Part shown: positions 55,371 through 64,000 of the stretch, one piece after another | Position numbering within the stretch: position 1 is the stretch's first letter | Layout: each line of letters begins with the position of its first letter | The notes under the pieces: model-generated | Told to the model about the DNA's origin: nothing | The model's input: the letters and a program-made list of their open reading frames with translations, nothing else | The model's database searches: none | Origin: Neurospora crassa OR74A | Lineage: Eukaryota > Ascomycota > Sordariomycetes > Sordariales > Sordariaceae | Direction: 5' to 3' | DNA length: 64,000 bases | Assembly: GCF_000182925.2 (NCBI RefSeq) | Contig: NC_026501.1 | Coordinates: forward strand, 2,666,001 to 2,730,000 | Program-made: the position numbers and the translations under genes

Positions 55371-55797
55371 TAGCCGTGCAGTGGCCCCGACAGGCCGATT
55401 CGTTGTTCGCATTCAAGCACGCTTGCACTCCGCGCAGTGGCAGTGTGCTTCCTTGCTTGTGGGAGGTTCAACACTTTTGCAACTTCCGCTAGGTACCGTT
55501 GCAACCTCAACGTCAACCTCACCCTCGACTCACCCGACGGCCATTTCGACTCTGCCACAACCACGACCCAAAATTGCATGCGGCGTTGCCAACACCCCAC
55601 CAACACCGAACGCGCGCTTGGTTCACTTTGCTCCCCCGCCGCGGGCATTCTCGACGATTTCTCCGCTCCAGGATCATGATCTGACAGCTTAACCGGCCGC
55701 GCAACCGTTGGAGGGAGCAAGAGAGAGACGGGCGGACGACTGCGCGACAGACGACAACACACAGCGTTGAGGCGGCATCGCCTCTCCGCCCGGCAAG

Positions 55798-58700
55798 ATG
55801 CCCGCAGACAACGACGACTTTGATTTCAACGCCCTCAATGAGGAAGGATGGAAGGAGCAGGAGGCCCGCGATGAGGAAGCCATTCGCCAGATCAACAACA
55901 GCTTCGGCCCGGGTGGTAACGATGGTCTGACTGAAATGCTGGGGAACCTCCAGTCGGGAGGCGAGATCGATCAACGAGGCAAGGCAGACGATGCCATCGA
56001 CTTTGAGGACATCGACTTGAGCGACGAGGACGAGCTACCCAACGACGAACCGAGCACTTCCGGCACCAGTGGCGAGCTGCCAAGCCTCATCGACGACGCC
56101 GGCACTAATGATGACGACGACCTCTTTGGTGGCGACCCCTCATCGCCCATGGACACAGCTCACGATGGCCTGAGATCCTCTCCCCCGCCGCTCGACGTCC
56201 ATGACGATGTTGATGCCAAAAAACGTCCGGATGCTGCCGCCGGGGAGTCCCTTGAAGACCTCCGGAACCTCAACTTCGACAATGACGAAGAGCCGCATGC
56301 GACAAATCAAGATCCCGACATTCCTCCGCCAGCGGAAAACTTCATCGACGCCGTCAAGCAACTATTCCCCGGTTTTGAGGAAAACGCCATCCTGCATTGG
56401 AACGAACTATTGAAGCCCAAGAATGCCACATGGATCTCAAAAAAGCCCCCCAAAGCTCCCAAGCCCTTGATACCATCAAAACTCAGTCTGGAGTTGGATG
56501 CCGATCAGGAAAAGCAGTTCCGGATTCCGGGCCCTGCCACTGGCTCCGTTTGGCAGAGGATTAAGGAAGCGGAAGCGAGAGGTCTGTTCTGTCTCGAAGA
56601 GCCAGAGCCTTTGGAACAAACCGATCTGGAAGTATTCAGCTTGGACGACGAAACGGATTCGGAGAGGATAGGTGGATATACCCTCCAGGACATAGCTACG
56701 ATATGTCAGGACTGGGAACAGATGATTTTCTTGGGCGACAGTCTTGCGGCTGCCATCGAGCCGGGACCGCAGCCGAAACCTGACAACATGCTCATTAAGG
56801 ATGAGCCTGATGAAGAGGCGGACTGGGATGCCATGTTCCTCGATGAGCCTGCTCAAAAGCGGAGAAAGATCGAAATTCCTAAAGGTCTTCCTCCTATTGC
56901 TCACTTCACGGCTCCAAATTTGGACGAATTCGAGCAGGTCACTTCGAAATTGGGCAAGCGTGTCATCCTTGACATGAACGACCCTTATTTGCTGATAGAC
57001 GACGTCGAATCTGAGCGGTCATCTAAGCGGCGAAAGACCCAACATAAAACGGTCCGCTTGGCGAATGGGAAAGCTGGGCGGGACCTTATACAGCGGTTCA
57101 ATTTCTCCTCTGACGCTGCTTACGACGCGTTGAAGGAGAACAGCCAGAATAGGGTTCGGGCCACGTTGGCTACTATCCCTGTCGAGCACAGTTTGCCTGC
57201 GCAGAGACTGTCTTGGCCTTACTACCGCGTCAAGCTCGCGGCCAGTGACCCTCATAGTTATCACCGGCCTCAGCTCCACCCTAAGAAGGATCTGCAGTAT
57301 CTCATCAGGTTCGACAAGCCTGCCATTATCAAGCGCAAGACTCTCAAGGGTAAACGCGTCAGCGAGGTATTTAAGAGTACTCATGACCTCTCCCTCAACG
57401 ACAACTCGACCGCTATCCTTTTCGAGTACTGCGAGGAAATTCCCACCGTTCTCTCCAACTTTGGCATGGGACAGAAAATCATTAATTACTTCCGTCGAGC
57501 TAAAGGCGCTGATAGCAGACCTGAGAAGCGTGAGCTTGGCGAGACTTGTATATTGATGCCAGAAGATCGCTCACCCTTCGCCATCTTCGGTCACGTCCAC
57601 CCTGGCGAGGTCGTGCCTACTCTTCACAACCACATGTTCCGCGCCCCTATTTTCAAGCATAACCCGAGGAATACAGACTTCCTGATTGGTCGTAGCAGTA
57701 CCGGCCAAAAAGGCTCAACTTGGTACATCAGAAATATCGATCATCTTTACGTTGTCGGCCAAACCCTGCCCTCCATGGAAGTCCCAGGGCCCCATTCCAG
57801 ACGTGTTACAAACATTGCCAAGAATCGTCTCAAGATGGTCTCGTATCGCCTACTTCGCAAGAGCGAGCATGTTACCCTCCATGATATTACTAAGCATGTA
57901 GCTGAGTCCAACGAGTCTCAGAATCGTCAAAAGTTGAAGGAGTTCCTGCGCTTTAGAAAGGAAACAAAAGATTGGGCGCTGCCCGAAGGCGAAGAGCTAA
58001 TGGCCGAACCGGCCATTCGATCTCTTGTTAGGCCGGAAGAGGTCTGCCTATTGGACGCCATGCAAGTGGGCTTGCACGAGATCGAGAAGGGTGGTTATGA
58101 TGCTACCGATTCCCTCAAGGACGATGACATTGGGGTTGATGTGAACGATGAGCTCTCTCCAGATGCTCTTGCCAACAAGATGGCGCCTTGGAAGACTACC
58201 AAGGCATTTCTTGACGCCAGTCATGGCAAGGCTATGCTTGCAGTTCATGGCGCCGGCGACCCGACGGGCAAGGGACTGGGCATCAGTTTCCTGAGGACGT
58301 CCATGAAAGGCGGCTATCTTGAGCAGCTCCAAGGACCAATGGCCACATCAGCAGATGCCATAGAGAGGCAGCGCAAAGCGAACGGTGGGCACATGTACAA
58401 CGTCAAGAACCAGGACACACTCTACACCGAGGCTCTTACCGATATCTGGAACCGCCAGCGGGAGAGTCTCTTGGATTCCCAAGAGCACGATGATGAAGAT
58501 GTGCTTGGGCAAGAGGATGAAGACGAGCGTTTCAACGTACAGGGCAGCCAATTCGCGCAAACCCCTGTGGTCCAGGACGGTTTTAGTCAGATTAGCCAGA
58601 GCGCCACCAGTGCTATTAACCGGAAGAAGCTCGTGATCACAAGAGAGGTGAGGGATGAAAATGGCCAAACACGGACTGTGACAGAGGTCGTAAGGGACCC

Positions 58701-59326
58701 TGCTGTCATTGCTCAGTACGTCAAGAGGCGTCGCCAAGAGCAAAAGTCCGAGATTGAGTAGGTTCCCTCCCATAAGCACTTGAAGAAGAACCAATGACTG
58801 ACTTTATTCGCAGTATCTACAATGTTAAGATGACCGGCGACCAAGAGCGGGACGCCGTTATTCTCGAGCTGTTGGTCACCCTCTACGCATTGTACTTGAA
58901 AGAAAGGGCCGCACACTGACATTGCTCTTTAGGCTCGAGAAGGAACATGATCGTCTCATGAAGAATAAAATGAGAACAATGAAGCGCGAGAGACAGAAAC
59001 AACTACAACAGCGCCTCAAGAGTGGAGGAACTCTACCCCTCGATAACGACGACGGGTCGTTAGAGCCCTCGATTGAGAAAGCCACTGGAACCACTCGCAG
59101 ATGCGCAAATTGTGGGGCCAAGGGCCATATCAAGACAAACAAAAAGTAAGTTGTCCGCACATTATGCTCCGTCGGTTTTCACTCTTTTTAACCCTGACAT
59201 TCTAGGCTCTGCCCGTTGCTCAACGGTTCGATGACCAAAGACCAGACTCAGGACGATGGCGCCTCTGGTGTCGGCTCGCCCAACCCGAACGCGCCGGTCG
59301 CTGCTAGTTTCATGACTCCTAGCTAG
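55798..59326 (+). CDS. taf1: TFIID subunit 1 (TAF1)
   Basis: TAF1 is the largest scaffold subunit of TFIID at Pol II promoters. Model: exons 55798-58757, 58814-58870, 58933-59145, 59206-59326 (introns 56, 62 and 60 nt); 1116 aa, close to yeast TAF1. In order: an acidic N terminus with FDFNALNEEGWKEQEARDEE (possible TAND-like TBP contact), a Pro/Asp-rich linker, the conserved central domain (SLPAQRLSWPYYRVKL, ILFEYCEEIPTVLSNFGMG, FGHVHPGEVVPTLHNHMFRA, DFLIGRSS, YVVGQTLPSMEVPGP), LANKMAPWKTTKAFLDASHG, the IYNVKMTGDQ block after splice 1, a basic coiled coil (EKEHDRLMKNKMRTMKRERQ) and a C-terminal zinc knuckle CANCGAKGHIKTNKKLCP restored by splice 3. No bromodomain follows, as is normal in fungi. 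Exon 2 is only 57 nt. Confidence 0.96.
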
Positions 59327-62300
59327 TAAGGTTGTGGTGGTTATTGATATCGCTGGTTCTGGTGTTTCAACCTGGAGCTAGCCGGGAAAAAAAAGTCACA
59401 TTGACTGCCTTCTTTCATACGGGTTGGTTCCCATATAACTTGGTTGGCCATGACGAGGTATACGGCGAGGCAAATTGGGCAGTATATTGCCTGGCGTGGT
59501 TGGTGTTCCGCCCTGTATAACAATGGACAAGAGCAGTGGCGCTTTTTGCTTTTGGTGGTTGGCGTTTTACGGTTGGCGAAAATACGACGGTATCACATCT
59601 CACATTTCACATCATATCGCCATTGTTCTTTTCGTCCCTTGTTGACCGGCTCGAACGCCATTATATTAGGTTTCACGGTTTCGTCTAAGGAATGCGTTTA
59701 ATTTCAGTCCCGTGTTTCAGACAGAACGACGAGGAGCCGGTAATCACCCTCCAAGAGTCTTGCTTCGGTTAGTTAGTCAGGCTGAGGGTCTTCTACTATT
59801 TACAGGCCTTTAGGCGGCCCAGTAGCATCATTTTCAAGCATCAGAAATAAGTTGGCTTGTCGTGAGGGTGCGAGCAGGGACAAACAAGTTTGCGTTTGAA
59901 GCCATGGGCATGGAAGGATATTAAACAAGGATGAAAAGAGGAGCCTGAAACCGTACTAGAAATGATATAAAAAGGATCACGGATTCTCTCACAGAATTGG
60001 ATCACACATTGTGAACTCTTTTTTTTTTCTCCTCCTTGAAGGGGCCCTTTGGGTATTTATCTTGGGATTTGTAAGTAAAGGTCGGTTAGGTAAGAGTCAC
60101 TGTATACACAATGAAGCCATAACGGAGGAATAGTTGACAGCGTTTCCAAGGCATTGAGTTCAAGGCTCATTCTTGACGGCAGCTGTAAATTCTCATTTTG
60201 CTTGCAGCTGACAATTGCAACTATCTTCCGTCACGGCATCAGCTAGCCATCCACAGCACCACTTGAGCTAAAGGTACCTACTATTGTTTTCATGGTTAAT
60301 TTCACATTATAGGGCACCTAATCACATCTCGTAGATAGACGTAGACAGAAGTAGGTATGTAAGAAAGTACAGCCTGGGTGATAGTTACACAATTGTGGGG
60401 GGTCAGGAACGTGGGGTCCATGAGAGAAGCAAATTTGGCCACAAAACAAGAGGGCCACAATGGAAGCTCTTAGAGAACGACCCACTTCTCTAGACGAACG
60501 ACTATCATGAGGCGCAAACCCACGTGGGAACCCAATAATACTGACTGAGAGGACTGCCTACACGGCTTGTTTCGATACATGGCTTGACTGCGCCCTACGC
60601 CCCGCGGAGGTATAATAGAAGGCGGTAGGACGAAACAAAAGCCACAGTTGAACTACACCATGCCTCTTGCGTGGAACCAACCGCCGCGTCTATCCTAACC
60701 ACTCAGTGGGTGTGTGTGCACAAGGCTTGACACCCACACATAACAAAAGGGACGGGATCTCGGAACTGTGGGAGGCTTGAGGCTTCATCAGTGGCACAGA
60801 GCGGCGTCTGGAGTAATTGTGGGTGAACTTGTGTGTCTCTCAAACTCGCTTTGTCTATCAGCTTATTGTTATGGTCTTTCCTCCATTAACTAATGGTTGT
60901 CTGGGCGTTGCTGAACTTTCTTTTCAACCGAGATATAGATATATGTGGGATACTACCTGAAGACGTGTGTGTACAATCCGCGGCATCTAGTGAAACTTCG
61001 AATCTTGGCCAATATGAGATTCGCATGTTTTCCATCATCGGTACTGTGAGTTCGCAAATAGCACGGTAGCTTCATTGCTCCTGGCATGTAGATGTGCTTA
61101 GAGAGGTATCTAATGCATACATGATGCAAGCGGCTCCCTCGTTACCGAATTGCCAACAGGCATATGCTAGTTTCAATATGAAAGAAGAACAATTGAAACT
61201 GGAGATGGTGTACCTTCGTATCAATCAACATAGGAGTAGTGTCCAATGAGCAACAGCTACATTGGACGGTAAAAGGCAACTTGACTGCAGGTTGCCATGT
61301 GCTACCCTTGTCCCCGGTTGCTTTTTCGAGGGGCACTTGACGTGGGTAGTGTACATAGGTCCTGTTGGTTAAATCACGGGTTAAGTACCTCTAGATGTAG
61401 CCAGTAAAGTCATTGTCCAGATTTCCAAGCGCGGGGACAGACGCCAAACCTGGTGGTGGTTTGTTTGGATAAGATACTTATGGGATACCCTGCCTAATTT
61501 TCAACACGGTCGTAATGTGTGATTAACACCAAGCTGGTGATCGCCGACCTAGAAATCGACTGTGTGATATGCATGGGAAACTCGTGGTCCCTCTACCACC
61601 CGGACAATCAGTTGACGCCGGAGGGCTCGAGGAAGATCATGCCGGAATTAGGGGCTTGAACACAGCACAACAGTTGGATTATTTGATTGTCTAGAAAGTC
61701 CTTTTGCGTTGATTCTAACTTTGGCGAGGTGCATCTCGGCTCCTTTCTTTCCATGAAGATAAGATCATGTTCCTTACATAGCCGCCGTTCCGGTAAAGTG
61801 GAAGCTAGAGTGGACTGACAGAGCCGCAAGACGGTGTTGTGTGGACGGGATATACTGCGTACATGCACCGACGCTGTAGATCAACGAAATGGAACGCTGA
61901 TGTGCAGGATGAGGATTTCGAGGTCCCAAATTAGCCATATCTTAGTCTGGGCGGCATGCTTGGACCGGGATAATGATGGGCAAGGACGCCGATGATTTGG
62001 AGAAAGGTAACATTCAGTTCCTCCTTCTTGCAGATTGAAAAGATGGACGTTCCTGAAATATTTGGGGAAGATGATTTGGATCCTGGTAGAAGACAAATAT
62101 GGAAGGTACAAAACTCAAAATCCAGGGCCATTTAACGCCAATGCCGGGCATCGGAACAAGGAGGTGTTGTATTGGGCAATAAGTGAGCAAAAAGAAACTT
62201 CGTTGGGGTGGATTGACATTGTAGGTGACACTGCGGAGTGTGGAATAGATGGGTGCTGACGGTGCAGTGTATCAAAGATTGATACAGCCCGTGCGAAGTG

Positions 62301-64000
62301 CTAAAAATAACTAAGAAAATAGATCATTTCTAGCGGAGCCCGGTCAGATTCCGATAGTGGGCTAACTCTTAGCTTACCCAATGAGAGCTTTTAGCCCACT
62401 TGGGCGCTTGTAGCTCGACTGTGGGCTAATTCCAACCCACGGCAACTGGCCAATTAGAGGAACAAGATGGCGTGTCGTTTGGTGACTTCGAAGGGGGGGA
62501 GGAGTGCTGTGCAGCAATGTGCATGCGTCACATCGTGAACCGTTGCGGTCTCCTTGCATCGTTGCACAATGACATGGTCCCGACTCCGACAACCCGAGAG
62601 TGGACGATCAATCAACACCTCGCTTAGTATACTGGCTCGTCGTCGCTTGTCTATGTAGTGGCAATCTCTCATGGGCTGGTCGAAGTCCAGACTCTCGAAA
62701 CATCCAGAAGATGGATATGAGAGGATGGGCAAAAGAAGGATGTCATTCAAGTAAATCAAAAGTGCAGTTGTGACCTTAGTAATGTGTTCATGAACGCGAC
62801 TGTCTCGGCTGTCGCATGGTTCCGGATTCCAGATATTCCAGCTCGTTTAAAGCTTTCGACGGAGCCAAGTCCGCTGGGGAAGGGGACCATCAACAGCCAT
62901 CCCGCGACGTCATCGGAGAAAGGTACCTCTAAGTTCTAATGCAGCTTGACGACCATAGGCTTGGCCTTCTGCCAGTTGGTCGCTGTGACCAGGCCGACTT
63001 GTCTTTACCCCCCTTCTCCAAGGTTTAGCAGATTTCCATGATAAATGTCACCATCCATTCTAACTTTCCCTTATCAATCTCTTTGGGACTTTGGATACCT
63101 TGTGATAAAACGCTGCGCAGGTCCTCTCTTGGTGTCTCGGGTTCCATGTATTGGCAATAGTTTCTCTCTTCCAACCAGGTATACATTGTCTTCATGAACT
63201 GAAAATGACAGCGCCTAAATCGAGAGAGCCTGATGCCTTGGAAGAAATAGACGATTTGGACATATCATGAACCACAATCAAATCCGTGATTTGAAATAGC
63301 TCTGTGTTACTGTATGAACAATCACAGAGAGGTAGTCACCGCCACTAGACCCAAAAGAAACAAAAAAACCCCTTCAAATTTTTTTTTTTTCCATCAGTGG
63401 GAGGGGTGGGGGGGTTAAATCATTATGTCTCTATTTAGGTATTCGGAGTCATGCCCAAGATGTAGTGGTTTTAGATATGACGAGCTTTCTTTCTGAATGA
63501 AAACTTGCAGATATTAGTAAATCCGTCAACAACGGTGGTAACCAGCGCCTCTTATGGCTTGGAAACTTTTGTTATCTCCTTGTTTCAAGGTGAGTATCTT
63601 GTGACCTCGGCTCTTTGCAGTTGAAAACCTTGACATTACAAAATCCGTGGGTAGATAGACGTAAATGCCTTCTTCGTGAATTGGCCTCCGTTTTGATCAA
63701 TCTGAAGAGCACATTCAACGTTGAGCCGACATCTAAAGACATGGAAGCAACTACTTGTCAAGAACGAAAAGTCCTGTGTTACGTAGCTGTCGATATAAAA
63801 GCTTCAATATGACCCGGAGGACGTCGTAGGTACAGCATATGTGAAGTCCGAGACATCCCGAAGGCCGGGGCCGTCATGCTGTCTGTATGTAGTATGTACC
63901 TTTCTTGCATACCGAGACGTCCACGAGGGTACGTACCGGGCTGAAGGCGGGAGGAGAGAGCTGGGACGAACCGATCCAAGCATTTGGATGACCAGGGGTA
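59327..64000. other. 4.7-kb gene-free region at the right edge
   Basis: No gene, tRNA or known repeat recognised. ORFs stay under 105 codons and show no family features. A short repeated GTGGGCTAA word near 62.4 kb and poly-T and G-rich runs near 63.4 kb are the only structure I see. It may be the promoter side of a gene beyond the window, or an intergenic region with non-coding transcripts. Confidence 0.5.
62354..62440. repeat. Short inverted and direct GTGGGCTAA repeats
   Basis: AGTGGGCTAA at 62354-62363 is the perfect reverse complement of TTAGCCCACT about 25 bases on, and GTGGGCTAA appears again near 62421. This gives one possible hairpin and one direct copy. Confidence 0.55.

Larger units (their letters stand above)
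54019..55797. other. Divergent promoter region, dsd1 / taf1, with repeats
   Basis: 1.78 kb without a gene. It holds the 302-bp inverted-repeat element and the TACCT/AGGTA-rich tract listed separately. Confidence 0.6.

Overview
The window is ordinary, gene-dense nuclear DNA of a filamentous ascomycete, most likely Neurospora or a close Sordariales relative. The signs are many short introns (54-86 nt, a few longer) with GT..AG ends and CTAAC/CTGAC-like branch sites, one gene every 3 kb or so on both strands, and a mitochondrial processing peptidase beta subunit whose sequence matches the Neurospora crassa PEP protein as I recall it (no search was run). I place 19 protein-coding genes, 17 of them with spliced models, plus one tRNA and one intron-encoded snoRNA. 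I see no virus-like element, no CRISPR array and no biosynthetic cluster.

Layout. 1-7.5 kb: 3' part of MCM4 (+), an eisosome Pil1/Lsp1 protein (-) and OST1/ribophorin I (-). 7.5-10.4 kb: long gene-free stretch between the divergent OST1 and hexokinase genes. 10.4-14 kb: hexokinase (+) and a PLP aminotransferase (-). 15.2-20.1 kb: ADP1-like ABCG half transporter (+) and mitoribosomal mS26/Pet123 (-). 20.8-23.2 kb: NOG2/Nog2p GTPase (+), whose third intron holds an H/ACA snoRNA. 25-30.6 kb: DsbA-like thioredoxin-fold protein (+), mitoribosomal mS38/Cox24 (-), MPP-beta/bc1 core I (-). 31.8-35.2 kb: GH36/raffinose-synthase-like protein (+) and tRNA-Val(AAC). 35.2-38.7 kb: no gene seen. 38.7-42.3 kb: membrane RING-H2 protein (+) and GPALPP protein (-). 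43.1-54 kb: VPS8 (+), ARP4 (-), GPI19/PIG-P (-), D-serine-dehydratase-like enzyme (-). 54.8-55.1 kb: a 302-bp foldback/MITE-like repeat. 55.8-59.3 kb: TAF1 (+). 59.3-64 kb: no gene seen.

Most genes are unrelated housekeeping genes. Two points stand out. First, the 381-nt intron of NOG2 carries an H/ACA RNA whose two guide pockets fit, base for base, the two adjacent pseudouridine sites of 25S helix 69 that yeast snR191 modifies; yeast snR191 lies in the intron of the same host gene, so a 60S assembly GTPase and a 60S modification guide have stayed in one transcript. Second, the Pil1 gene has its start codon split by an intron (AT | G). Unspliced RNA reads ATG-TGA there, with a second in-frame ATG inside the intron that would add 35 residues, so splicing can in principle choose between two N termini. 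Three nuclear genes for mitochondrial proteins (mS26, mS38, MPP-beta) lie within 11.4 kb, and mS26 shares a 695-bp divergent promoter region with NOG2.
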